Notes: generated by a model not told the origin, from the letters alone. A DNA stretch of 64,000 bases from CBDEGU01 sp965238045 (GCA_965238045.1 CBDEGU010000005.1:124001-188000), one strand, 5' to 3'; shown: positions 36,140 to 44,914, numbered from the stretch's first letter. Program-made: numbers and translations.

Positions 36140-37369
36140 TCAGCCTTCCTTGGCAGCGGCTAGCAATATCTCGCGCAGGCGAATGCCGACGATGCGATCT
36201 TCGCCCGGGAACAGATTATACGAGGCAAGCTCCAGGCCCTCTTTCTTGCTGTTCACATCGATGCGCGGCTCGCCGTCTTGCAATTGTTTGTAGCACTGGG
36301 CGTAGGTCAATCCTAATTTCGCCTGGTCCCACTGAACGCGCAGATAGGGGATGGGGTGGCCGCCGGGTCCGGGAATGTAGACCTCGGTCTTCGTCGTTGG
36401 CACATCCTTCACCGTCGTGGCGATGCGCTCCATGAAACCGCGCCACATCGCCTGGTCGGCGTCCCCATCCCGCCGCACGTAGATCTCGACCGCCTTGAGC
36501 AGGCCCATGATCTCTTCCTTGCCGACTTTCATTCCCCGGCCGATGGTGTCGCTGTGGGGGTTATTGTTCTGGTGAGCCCATTCAATCAGTTCCTTGCGGC
36601 CCACCAGCAGGCCCGAAGCCTGCGGCCCTCGCATGCCCTTGCCGCCGCTGAATCCGACCAGGTCGAACCCCTCGCCCACGATCGCCGACAGGTTCGTGGC
36701 CGGAGGCAACTCGGCCGCGGCGTCGTTGAAGACCGGAATATCATGGCGCTTGCCCGCGCCGATGAAATGGTTGCGATTGATCTTGCCCTTCGACTCGAAG
36801 ATATGAACGAAAAAGAGCATCGCCGTCTTGTCGTTGATGGCGGCTTCGAGTTCTTCGGGCGTCTCCACTTCGATAATCTTGCCGCCGGCCGCGCGGCAGG
36901 CATGGTCAAATCCCATGCGATGCTGCTTGACCATAATCACTTCATTCTTCATGCCCTCGGTATCGGGAAGACGCCGCACCTTGTCGCGGTCACCGCGCGT
37001 CAGGCACGCGGCCGTCGCCAGCGTGATCGAACTGGCGGCGCCGCACGACACCATCGCCGCCTCGACGCCGATCCTCTTCGAGATACGCGCTCCCACCGCG
37101 TGCTGCAGATCGATCAGCGGCACGAAGTAGCGCGAGGCCTCGGCCATCGCCTCACGCACTTCAGGAGTCATCACCGAGCCGGTCAGAGTCGTGTAGGTGC
37201 CAGCGGCGTTGATCAGCGGCCGGATGCCCAGAGCGCGGTAACTCTCGCCATGGCGGCTGGCCAAATAAGATGCATAGGCACGGCTCGGGGAAAGCGAGCC
37301 AACGGCGGAGGCTAGTCCGGCGGAGAGCAAAAACCTGCGGCGGTCCCAACGGTTTTGGAAGCGTTTCAT
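36140..37369 (-). CDS. Tat-exported SelA-fold PLP enzyme (paralogue 2)
   Basis: A 409-residue paralogue of the preceding downstream gene. It shares PLINAAGTYTTLTGSVMTPE, D216 in VFNDAAAE and K244 in FSGGKGMRGPQ, so PLP binding is intact. The N-terminus DRRRFLLSAGLASAVG is a textbook twin-arginine signal, implying folding with PLP in the cytoplasm before export. Reaction is probably beta-elimination or ammonia lyase chemistry, as in DgaE-type relatives. Only 53 bp separate it from paralogue 1, so the pair is co-transcribed. Confidence 0.87.
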   Translation of the reverse strand: MKRFQNRWDRRRFLLSAGLASAVGSLSPSRAYASYLASRHGESYRALGIRPLINAAGTYTTLTGSVMTPEVREAMAEASRYFVPLIDLQHAVGARISKRIGVEAAMVSCGAASSITLATAACLTRGDRDKVRRLPDTEGMKNEVIMVKQHRMGFDHACRAAGGKIIEVETPEELEAAINDKTAMLFFVHIFESKGKINRNHFIGAGKRHDIPVFNDAAAELPPATNLSAIVGEGFDLVGFSGGKGMRGPQASGLLVGRKELIEWAHQNNNPHSDTIGRGMKVGKEEIMGLLKAVEIYVRRDGDADQAMWRGFMERIATTVKDVPTTKTEVYIPGPGGHPIPYLRVQWDQAKLGLTYAQCYKQLQDGEPRIDVNSKKEGLELASYNLFPGEDRIVGIRLREILLAAAKEG

Positions 37370-37520
37370 GGCGAATCATCCTTCGCCGGGAATCCCCGGC
37401 GGGTCACATCGCTGGCGGGGCACATCGTCGTGCGCACCCGCCCGATGTCAGCGGTATTGTATCACTCCGGCATGCTCGCGCTCGATCTCTAAGAACGGCC
37501 GCGCGAGGGGCCATCAGCCC

Positions 37521-38702
37521 CTACTCCCCCGCCAGGCCGCAATAGTTTATCGCCGCCAGCGCGTATACTTTGGCGCAATGCGCAAGCTGCGAGATCGAAA
37601 CACGCTCGTCGTCGGAATGGGCCGTTTGATGAGCCGGACCGTAGTAAACCGTCTTCACGCCCGCGTCGTTGTCGTACAGATTGGCGTCGCCGACCAGGCC
37701 CATGCCGATGACTTCCGGCGTCTTGCCGGTAAGGGCTTCGGCGCCCTTCTCGATCGCCTTCACAAGCGGATGATCGGCCGGCGTCTCGAACGGCTCGCGC
37801 TCGCCTTCCAGCGAGTAGCTCCAGTTCAACCCTGATTTCGCGGCATACCGGTCGCAGATTTCCCGCATCTCGTCCTTGATATCGGCGAACGTAGTCCCCG
37901 GCGTCCAGCGGCGCGTTCCGGTCACGCGAAAAGGCGTGGGCAGGCGGTTCATATAGTCGCCGCCGTGCACCATGCCGACGTTATAGAGCTGCCGTCCGCA
38001 GAGCGGATGGGCGGGCTGCTGCTTGAACTGCTCTTCCCTCTCTTGAATCTCATTGAGCAGTTGCCCGACCCAATAGGCGGGGTTCGTGTCATAGGGAACC
38101 TTGATGGTATGGATCGGCCCGCGGTCATCGCTGACTTCAATGATGAAGATGGTCGAGCCAAGACTCGCGGCCCAGATGGCGCAAGGGCCCTCGACGATGA
38201 TGATCGCGTCGGCGGGAATCTTCCGTGACCGCAGATGCTCGATCAACCGATTCGGTCCCTCCTTCTTCCCCTCGGGCGCCTCGTGGCCGATCACTCCGGT
38301 CAGCCACAAATCGCCGGCCAGCTCAACGCCCGCCTTGCTGAGCGCCGAAGCGGCATGCACCATCGCGACAAGGCCGCCTTTCATGTCCTCGGTGCCGCGC
38401 CCGACGATCCAGTCGCCGTCACGCCCGGGCGGGGTGCTCTTGCCGATGGGAATCGTGTCGGTATGCCCGTTGAAGGCGAGCGTGGGCCCGTCGCCCGAAC
38501 CCGAAATACGCGAATACACATTCGGCCGCCCCGGTTCCACATCGTCCATCGCGACATCGAAGCCTTCGCGGCGAAACAGCCCGGCAAGAAATTGACTGCC
38601 CGGCCCTTCGCTGCAGGTCTCGCTCTTGACTTCGACAAACGCCAGCGTATCGCTAGCGATCGCCTCGGCATCAATATGTTTCAGAACGTCCTGGGTATTC
38701 AT
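37521..38702 (-). CDS. M20-family metallo-hydrolase (deacylase/carboxypeptidase-like)
   Basis: A 393-residue M20 enzyme with the zinc ligands H80 (NGHTDT) and D106 (GTEDMKGG), and HSDDE near the C-terminus. The catalytic pair, usually EE, appears as HE at 140-141 (IGHEAPEG). Members remove acyl groups or cleave amide bonds (ArgE, DapE, CPG2-like). There is no signal peptide, so it is cytosolic, unlike most of its neighbours. It lies 40 bp upstream of no gene on its own strand but starts 40 bp after the dimethylformamidase-like gene ends. Its place in the array suggests hydrolysis of an imported amide. Confidence 0.88.
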   Translation of the reverse strand: MNTQDVLKHIDAEAIASDTLAFVEVKSETCSEGPGSQFLAGLFRREGFDVAMDDVEPGRPNVYSRISGSGDGPTLAFNGHTDTIPIGKSTPPGRDGDWIVGRGTEDMKGGLVAMVHAASALSKAGVELAGDLWLTGVIGHEAPEGKKEGPNRLIEHLRSRKIPADAIIIVEGPCAIWAASLGSTIFIIEVSDDRGPIHTIKVPYDTNPAYWVGQLLNEIQEREEQFKQQPAHPLCGRQLYNVGMVHGGDYMNRLPTPFRVTGTRRWTPGTTFADIKDEMREICDRYAAKSGLNWSYSLEGEREPFETPADHPLVKAIEKGAEALTGKTPEVIGMGLVGDANLYDNDAGVKTVYYGPAHQTAHSDDERVSISQLAHCAKVYALAAINYCGLAGE

Positions 38703-38742
38703 TTACTGTCTCCTTCTCGTCTCTTCCGCGGGTGGCCGCCGC

Positions 38743-41094
38743 TCACTTCGCCCGGTAGATCCGGATGTTCTTCACCCGAAACGCCCGCCCATTGGAAAAC
38801 GTGCCGCGAAACCGCACATGCCGCGCATCGACGGCGGGAAAGAAGTCCGTCTGCAACCCTCGCCACGGCCCATGGCTCCGGTCGGCGAGCAGAAACCAAC
38901 GCTGGCCATCGTTGGACCCCTCGATCACGTAGTGAGCATAGGGCGCTGGCTCAAGATACCAGCCCGGCCGCTCGAAATCAATGAACGCGGGAAGTTCGTA
39001 TCGCGCGGCGCTGATCCGCACCGGCGCATCCCAAGAAACTTGGCCCGCCCCGCCGCTCGCCCCACCGGCCAGATCGTCCTCGGGCCCGAGAACGCGCGAG
39101 GTTCTCAAGTAGTGCCGCAAGGTACTCGCGTAAATCGCCCGGTAGCGGGTGTTGCTCTTGTCGGCAAGGATGTTTGGGAAGTTCTCGCCCGAGAGAAAGC
39201 CCAGCCGAAGGTTTCTGTGAACCGCCAAGCCGGTGCGATGAAACGGGGTGGGATCGAACGCATCGATTCCAAACTCGCGGCCTTCCGGCGCGGGCTTGTC
39301 TGAGCGAATCAGCACCTCCCAGGCATGGGGCTCATAGGGAATATCGACTTCTCCGCCCCACGGTCCCGGCACTTCATCGCCCATCCGCAACCCAAGTCCA
39401 TCCATGATCGGATGCGTCGTGCTCGACACCACCGCCTTCATCCCCGACACCCAATATCCAACCGTGTTGTGAAACACATTCAGATAGTCCACTGCGTCTC
39501 CCGGGTCGGGATTCACGATCGGGGCATCGGTCTCAGACCCAGCCGGCAGCAGCACGGGCGGACGGAACTCGCTCGGAGCATCGCTCAAATGTGCGAAGAC
39601 GTGTCCCTTTTGCCAGATGTAGCGAGGCTTCTCGATACTCGGCAAGTACTCAACCATCACCGCGAACGAATCTCCGCCATGAATCATCACCGCGCCGCCG
39701 CGGCCCAAGTACTCGCTGAAACGGCGGTAGCTTTGCTCGGTGGTGAATTCACAATGATTGCCGACAAGAACGAGTTTGTAGTCGTCGAGTGAAACCCGTC
39801 CCAAGGCAATGTCGTGCTGAGTCGCGTAATCGACTTTGACGCCCTCGCCGCGCGCCCACTCATCGACAAAGCGGAAGTGGTGAATATCGTTATAGCGGTC
39901 ATAGAGGCTGTAGTAGAAGTGATTGAGGCGCCGCCGCCGGCTGCTCATCACCGTCGGGGCGTAGCCGATGCTGCCGTCATACCCGGTGCGCCAGCCGTGG
40001 TAGTCGTGTCCGCCATTGGTCGAGTAGGCAAACCACATGTCGGTCGGCGCGACGAAGAGCACATCGCCGGAGGGCCGTTCGGGGCGCACGAAAACATTGA
40101 TCAGCTTGGCGTCCAGGTCAATCACAGAGGGATCAACCTTCCGCCCGGCCTCGACAACAATGATGCGGTACAGACTCGCCGGCCAGTCTCCGACCGTGAC
40201 CGGCAGCCGCGTCACCGGAAGCTGATAGGTGAACGGAACTCGCGCAACGATCTGGGAAGAGATCTCATCAATCACGGCCAGTTCCATCTCCCTGCCCGCG
40301 TCGCCGGGACCGGGAGCGATCGTGATTTCCTGCCGCTCGCCCGCCGCCCAGCTCATGTCCACGGGGCTGAGAATCGGGAATAGATTTTCCGGCAGCGTGG
40401 CGTCCTCCTGGCTCTGCAACTGATACGCTTCGGCCCACCAGAAGCGCTCGTCGCTCGGACGGTAGGCAAAGAAAGTGATCTCCATTTCCGGATGGCCGGT
40501 CAGCGTCATCAATTGAAACGTTGACACGCCGCGGTACCGCGAATGCCCGCGGCGCGCGTGGCGCGACATCTCCGCGCCCCGCAGCTGCGTTCCCACCGCG
40601 ATGTTCGCCCTCCGGTGATAGAAGATCGTTCCCCAGTTAGTGAACTGGTTATCGGGCACATTTCCGTTCGGCAGATACAGCGGCTGCCCCTGCAGCGCGC
40701 CCGCGTCGAGCGTCATCGACTCGTTCCAGCCTCGCGGCAGAGTCCACGAAACTTTGACTTGCTCGCCGCGCAAGGGCGAATTCGGCGCGTGCCGGATGCG
40801 GTAAACATCGATATCACCCCGGCGGACGTATTCGAGTTCCAGGCGGACGGGATTGCCATCCACATCGAGCGGAACAACATTGCCCACTCGCGGTCCGCCG
40901 GGCCGCACCGCGCGATTGGCCACCGCGAAACTGAACCGCGGAGCATCCGCGCTCAGCATCGGCTGTTCACCGGCGGCCGCGGTTCCCAGAATCGACTGCA
41001 AGAAGTTGCGCGAGGGCTGCGCGGTGAGTGCCGCGGCCGCGACCAAGCCGGCCCAAAGAGCGCGCCGAACGGCGCCACAAGGAGAAATGTACAT
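38743..41094 (-). CDS. Secreted N,N-dimethylformamidase-large-subunit-like protein with C-terminal F5/8-type module
   Basis: A 783-residue protein. A Sec signal (MYISPCGAVRRALWAGLVAAAALTA) leads to a long beta-rich part. The middle, with DVLFVAPTDMWFAYSTNGG, YDRYNDIHHFRFVDEWARGEG, VLVGNHCEFTTEQSYRRFSEYL and MIHGGDSF, resembles the catalytic domain of the large subunit of N,N-dimethylformamidase. The last 130 residues (WDAPVRISAARYELPAF and HYVIEGSNDGQRWFLLADRS) look like a discoidin/F5-8 type C sugar-binding fold. The ATG at 41094 avoids overlap with the upstream gene and begins the signal peptide, so it was chosen over 41196. Probably cleaves an amide outside the cell; substrate unknown. Confidence 0.8.
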   Translation of the reverse strand: MYISPCGAVRRALWAGLVAAAALTAQPSRNFLQSILGTAAAGEQPMLSADAPRFSFAVANRAVRPGGPRVGNVVPLDVDGNPVRLELEYVRRGDIDVYRIRHAPNSPLRGEQVKVSWTLPRGWNESMTLDAGALQGQPLYLPNGNVPDNQFTNWGTIFYHRRANIAVGTQLRGAEMSRHARRGHSRYRGVSTFQLMTLTGHPEMEITFFAYRPSDERFWWAEAYQLQSQEDATLPENLFPILSPVDMSWAAGERQEITIAPGPGDAGREMELAVIDEISSQIVARVPFTYQLPVTRLPVTVGDWPASLYRIIVVEAGRKVDPSVIDLDAKLINVFVRPERPSGDVLFVAPTDMWFAYSTNGGHDYHGWRTGYDGSIGYAPTVMSSRRRRLNHFYYSLYDRYNDIHHFRFVDEWARGEGVKVDYATQHDIALGRVSLDDYKLVLVGNHCEFTTEQSYRRFSEYLGRGGAVMIHGGDSFAVMVEYLPSIEKPRYIWQKGHVFAHLSDAPSEFRPPVLLPAGSETDAPIVNPDPGDAVDYLNVFHNTVGYWVSGMKAVVSSTTHPIMDGLGLRMGDEVPGPWGGEVDIPYEPHAWEVLIRSDKPAPEGREFGIDAFDPTPFHRTGLAVHRNLRLGFLSGENFPNILADKSNTRYRAIYASTLRHYLRTSRVLGPEDDLAGGASGGAGQVSWDAPVRISAARYELPAFIDFERPGWYLEPAPYAHYVIEGSNDGQRWFLLADRSHGPWRGLQTDFFPAVDARHVRFRGTFSNGRAFRVKNIRIYRAK

Positions 41095-41122
41095 TTTCTG
41101 GTTTCGCTTCCCAGAACCCGGC

Positions 41123-42256
41123 TTAGCCAATGCGATAGCGATCGACCGCGTCCTCATCGAGCGTGATTCCCAGACCCGGTTTCGTTGGCACGGCATAGAA
41201 GCCGTCCTTCATCGTGAACGACTCGCTGACGAAGTCGTCTTCCAGCATATGCGTCACGCTGATCGTGTACTCGATGCCGGGAAACGCCGCCGCCTGATGC
41301 GCCTGGAAAACCTGATTGATACCGCAGCGGGTACTGTGCTCGACCCACAGTGGGACTTTGGTCACTTCCGCCATCAGCGCCCGCTGGATGAGCGTTCGTC
41401 CCATCGGAAACCCGACGACCAAAGCATCCAGCAGACCTTCGCGCAGGTAGGGCATCACATCCGAGGGCATGTGCTCGGCGACTTGCAGCGCGACTTTGCC
41501 CTTCAGTTGCCGATAGCCGTCAATGCGCTCGCGCCGAATGGGCGACTCGATCGCGAAGTAGTTGTGAAACTCGCTCAGGCGCTTGGCGATAAATAGCGTC
41601 CGCCCCACCGATCCCCACCAGGCGTTGGCGTCGACCCAAACCCGGAAGTCCTTGCCGACAGCATCACAAATGGCCGCCGCCTGCTCGATCGGATCCTGCC
41701 AGGGACGCGCTTTCACCTTATGCACCTTGTAGCCAAGGCTCTCGCCGCGTTTCGCCTCCGAGGCCATTAGCTCCGGCTTAAAGCACTGGCTCCAGTAGGT
41801 CTGGACAATTCGCTCCCTGGTTCTGGTGGCGAACAGCCGCGATACCGGCAGCCCCAACGCCTGTCCCGCGACATCACAAACCGCGACGAGAACCCCGCGG
41901 AGATTATCGTCAAAGAGATACTCCCACGGCGACCGCCCTACGAGCCGCTCTCCGACCGCCCTCGTCTGAGCCGGCGTCAGCATCGAGTCGGCAATGCCAA
42001 CGATGCCGCGGTCGGTCTTGAGCTTGATCAAGACCGGCTCGTGGTGCGTCTGGAGCCGGTCCTGCTGAAACCAGCTCTGCTGCCAGGCCTCGCGCACGCG
42101 CTCACGCATCGGGACACGTGTGGGGATGACCTCGAAGGAGGTGAAACGCATTGTGGCGATTTCCGCCGGCGCGGCCGCGAGATGCCGCGATACGGGGAGC
42201 GCGAACGCGCAACCGGCCATTGATTTCAGAACCGCCCTTCTCGTCATGCTGCCCAT
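41123..42256 (-). CDS. Tat-exported enolase-superfamily enzyme (mandelate racemase/muconate lactonising type), paralogue 1
   Basis: A 377-residue member of the enolase superfamily. The N-terminus TRRAVLKSMAGCAFALP is a twin-arginine signal (an ATG three codons in is an alternative start). The barrel has K-x-K in YKVHKVKARPW, the metal ligands D in FRVWVDANAWW, E in FAIESPIRRERI and E in QVAEHMPSD, so the active site is intact. These enzymes abstract an alpha-proton from carboxylates: dehydration of sugar acids, racemisation or cycloisomerisation. The next gene upstream is a close paralogue (HKVKARP, EHxPxD and the C-terminal PGLG all shared). Confidence 0.88.
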   Translation of the reverse strand: MGSMTRRAVLKSMAGCAFALPVSRHLAAAPAEIATMRFTSFEVIPTRVPMRERVREAWQQSWFQQDRLQTHHEPVLIKLKTDRGIVGIADSMLTPAQTRAVGERLVGRSPWEYLFDDNLRGVLVAVCDVAGQALGLPVSRLFATRTRERIVQTYWSQCFKPELMASEAKRGESLGYKVHKVKARPWQDPIEQAAAICDAVGKDFRVWVDANAWWGSVGRTLFIAKRLSEFHNYFAIESPIRRERIDGYRQLKGKVALQVAEHMPSDVMPYLREGLLDALVVGFPMGRTLIQRALMAEVTKVPLWVEHSTRCGINQVFQAHQAAAFPGIEYTISVTHMLEDDFVSESFTMKDGFYAVPTKPGLGITLDEDAVDRYRIG

Positions 42257-42292
42257 TCGAGTCTTCTCCGTAGTCTGGAAACCGCCGCCAGG

Positions 42293-43459
42293 CTAGCCGC
42301 GCCTGTATTTTTCGACCGCGTCGTCATCGAAATGAACGCCCAGCCCGGGCGTTGCCGGAACCGTGTAGCGTCCGTTTTTCATCTCGAAGGGCTCTTTCAT
42401 CAGGTCGTCTTGGATCACATGGCAGATGCTGATGGCGTATTCGATCCCCGGAAAAGCGGCTGTCTGATGAGCCTGAAAGACCTGCGAGACGCCGGTCAGG
42501 ATGCTGTGCTCAATCCAAAGCGGCACGCCGGTGACTTCGGCCATCAGCGCCCGCTGCACGGTGGTCTTGCCCAGCGGCCCCCCGACCACCAGCGCGTCAA
42601 GCAGACCCTCGCGAATGAACGGCATCGGGTCGGCCGGAATGTGTTCGGCGATCTTCAGCCGCGCGAGCGGGCGAAGCTGGCGGTAACTTGCAATGTTGGC
42701 CCGATGCATCGGCGATTCCAGCGCGAAATACTGCTGGAAGTTGCTCAGTTTCTCGATAAAATGCGCCGCCCGCGCCACCGAACCGAAGGTCCAGTTCGAG
42801 TCCACCCAAATCCGGAAGTCGCTGGGCACAACCGAGGTGATGGCCTCGGCCTGCTCGATCACATCCTCGAAGGGACGCGCCTTGACCTTATGCACCTTGT
42901 ACCCGAGTTCGACGCCCAGCTTCGCTTCCGAAGCCATCACATCGGGCGGCAGGCACTGGCTCCACCAGGTCTGAACAATTCGCTTGCGGGGCTTGGGTGA
43001 AAACAGTTTCGCCACCGGCAGGCCCGACGCCTGCCCGATCAAATCATACACCGCGATCAGCGCGCCGCCGATCGAATCATCGAGCAGGAACTCCCATGGC
43101 GAGCGGCCGACCATCTTCTTGAGAATCGCTTCTACCCGTGGAACGCTGCCAAGGGAATCCTCGACGTTCGCCAGAGCGTCGCCGATGCCGACCAGCCCCT
43201 CGTCGGTATAGAGCTTGATCAGCACCGAATCGTAGTAATCGCGAAAGATGCCCTGCTTGCGATAGACCCCGGCGAAGACATCGCGAATGCGCTCGTGCAT
43301 CGGCACGCGCACCGGGATCACCTCATAGCCGGTGATCCGCATCGTCGCGGCCGATGCCGGCGCGGCAACACCGGCGGCGTGGAGAGACTGCTCGACGCGG
43401 GCGCCCACGCCCAGAGCCCCGATCCCAAAGAGAACTTCCCGGCGAGTCAGCCTCGGCAT
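42293..43459 (-). CDS. Tat-exported enolase-superfamily enzyme (mandelate racemase/muconate lactonising type), paralogue 2
   Basis: A 388-residue paralogue of the gene at 41123-42256. It has a twin-arginine signal (LTRREVLFGIGALGVGA), K-x-K in YKVHKVKARPF, D in FRIWVDSNWTF, E in FALESPMHRANI and E in KIAEHIPAD. It is the first gene of the minus-strand array. Thirty-six bases separate its stop from the start of paralogue 1. Two similar enzymes in tandem, both exported, suggest a two-step or two-epimer pathway. Reaction class as for paralogue 1; substrate unknown. Confidence 0.89.
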   Translation of the reverse strand: MPRLTRREVLFGIGALGVGARVEQSLHAAGVAAPASAATMRITGYEVIPVRVPMHERIRDVFAGVYRKQGIFRDYYDSVLIKLYTDEGLVGIGDALANVEDSLGSVPRVEAILKKMVGRSPWEFLLDDSIGGALIAVYDLIGQASGLPVAKLFSPKPRKRIVQTWWSQCLPPDVMASEAKLGVELGYKVHKVKARPFEDVIEQAEAITSVVPSDFRIWVDSNWTFGSVARAAHFIEKLSNFQQYFALESPMHRANIASYRQLRPLARLKIAEHIPADPMPFIREGLLDALVVGGPLGKTTVQRALMAEVTGVPLWIEHSILTGVSQVFQAHQTAAFPGIEYAISICHVIQDDLMKEPFEMKNGRYTVPATPGLGVHFDDDAVEKYRRG

Positions 43460-43805
43460 AGCAGATAGGATGGTTGGTCGCGAGACGGAGTGTCAAGGCG
43501 CCTCGGCCGATGGTGTCAAGAGGCAATAGAAATGTCCCCTGGTTCGTAAGAGAGAATCGTCGTCGTCGGGGCTGTGGAATATGGACAGCAGCGGCCTGCG
43601 GCTCTATCACCGCTCCGCGGGACGACAAAACCGCGGGTTTCTTCAGACCTCCCGCCGCGGCAGGCCGAAAAGTTGTCTATTGGCTATCGTCCACTCACGG
43701 CTGAACCGCTCAGTTGGGCGATGGAAGCAGTCGCGGCGGCTGATAGAATTCGCCCAGCGCGGCGAAATTGTGCAATAATATCCAGAAATCCATCTGGATA
43801 ACGGC
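43460..43805. other. Intergenic region between divergent genes
   Basis: No gene is seen in these 346 bp. The right end has an AT-richer stretch with a perfect inverted repeat (43779-43800) directly before the next start codon. The promoters of the minus-strand array and of the secreted pair are presumably here. Confidence 0.4.
43779..43800. promoter_or_regulatory. Perfect 8-bp inverted repeat just upstream of the secreted pair
   Basis: TATCCAGA (43779-43786) and TCTGGATA (43793-43800) are exact reverse complements with a 6-base spacer, ending 5 bp before the ATG at 43806. It may be a regulator operator, or an mRNA hairpin that controls initiation because it covers the Shine-Dalgarno position. 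Confidence 0.55.
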
Positions 43806-44282
43806 ATGTATCGAAGAATCGTTGTTATGTTCTTCGTGGCCGTTTCTCTCGCGACTGTTATCTCGCCAGCTCTACGGGCAGGCGTCCCCGGTAAAAAGGC
43901 TGTATATCGCGGCGGCACTCTCGCGCAACCCAAACCCGCCACGAAGGGAACGGTTACGGTCACCGAGCCCTCGGAATTCGTGTTCCGATTCGCGGCGGGG
44001 GAGTTGCGGGTACCCTACGATCGCGTGAATTCGATCGAGTACGGACAGAAGGCGGGACGCCGGCTTGGCCTGGCGATCGTGCTCAATCCGGCCTTCTTGC
44101 TCTCGAAGAAGCGCAGACACTACCTCACGATTAGCTTCCTCGATCCGCAAGACGGGCAGCAGATCGCGGTATTTGAGTTGGGCAAGAAGATTGTCAGAAT
44201 CACGCTGGCGGGCCTGCAGGCCCGCACCGGCCTCAAGATCGAATATGAAGACGAGGAAGCCCGCAAGTCGAGTCAGCGATGA
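43806..44282 (+). CDS. Secreted protein of unknown function
   Basis: A 158-residue product with a Sec signal (MYRRIVVMFFVAVSLATVISPALRA). The mature part has GTVTVTEPSEFVFRFAAGELRVPYDRVNSIEYGQK, like a small beta-rich domain that converts a value into a stored form, followed by a hydrophobic stretch LGLAIVLNPAFLLSKKRRHYLTISF. I do not recognise a named family. The TGA overlaps the next gene's ATG (ATGA), so the two are translationally coupled. Confidence 0.7.
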   Translation: MYRRIVVMFFVAVSLATVISPALRAGVPGKKAVYRGGTLAQPKPATKGTVTVTEPSEFVFRFAAGELRVPYDRVNSIEYGQKAGRRLGLAIVLNPAFLLSKKRRHYLTISFLDPQDGQQIAVFELGKKIVRITLAGLQARTGLKIEYEDEEARKSSQR

Positions 44283-44914
44283 GACGGCAGCCAGTTCCGA
44301 TGATCCACCCGGCAGTTCGATCTCTGTTGCTGCTCTTGCTCCTGGGCGCGATTGCGCCTCGTCTCGGACTCGGGGAAGATCGTGATCTTCTTGAGCGGGC
44401 GCACGGCCGAAAGCTGGTATCGGTGCAAACCGTCTACGTGGACGAACTCAACGGCGCCGACGGCAGTGTCCAGATACGGGACATGATCATCGGCAGTCTG
44501 CATCGCGTCCGCCTCTTCGTGATTACCGAGGACCAAGAGAAGGCGGACGCCTACCTGCGCGGAACGGCCGAAGATCTGATCTATTCCGAATCACTCTCCC
44601 AGCGGCAAGGACTCAACGTGAGGGGTTCGGCCTCGCGCAGTCAGCGCGATTCGGGCGATTCGAAGTATAATTCCGGGTCGTTCGGGATCGGCGAGACCGA
44701 CAGTACGCTACGACGGGAACGCAAGCACGAGGCCATCGCCGCCGTCCGCTTGGTCCTGCGCAACGGAGAAGTGATCTGGTCGACGGTACAGGAAAGCGCT
44801 GGCGCGAAATACCGGGGCGCCGCGGCCGATGTGGCCGAAAAGGTGGCCGGGGAACTCGTCGCCGCTTTTCGGAACGCCAAGCAGGCGACGCGGCCCAACG
44901 GCGACAGCCGTTGA
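44279..44914 (+). CDS. Secreted protein of unknown function, coupled to the previous gene
   Basis: A 211-residue protein with a signal peptide (HPAVRSLLLLLLLGAIAPRLGLG; the ATG at residue 8 is an alternative start). The mature part reads RDMIIGSLHRVRLFVITEDQEKADAYLRGTAEDLIY, then a serine-rich linker (about 115-140), then HEAIAAVRLVLRNGEVIWSTVQES and a helical end. The alternation resembles small periplasmic DUF-type proteins that bind an outer-membrane partner, but no family can be named. It overlaps the upstream gene by 4 bp. Confidence 0.7.
   Translation: MRRQPVPMIHPAVRSLLLLLLLGAIAPRLGLGEDRDLLERAHGRKLVSVQTVYVDELNGADGSVQIRDMIIGSLHRVRLFVITEDQEKADAYLRGTAEDLIYSESLSQRQGLNVRGSASRSQRDSGDSKYNSGSFGIGETDSTLRRERKHEAIAAVRLVLRNGEVIWSTVQESAGAKYRGAAADVAEKVAGELVAAFRNAKQATRPNGDSR

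Noticed and set aside
34851..37369. Selenocysteine synthase (SelA) function for the PLP pair
   Set aside because: Both carry export signals and there is no selB, selD or tRNA-Sec nearby; the DgaE-like branch fits better.
43515..43538. Fragment of an insertion sequence end (AGGCAATAGAAATGTCCC)
   Set aside because: It looks like known IS ends, but there is no transposase remnant or partner repeat to support it.
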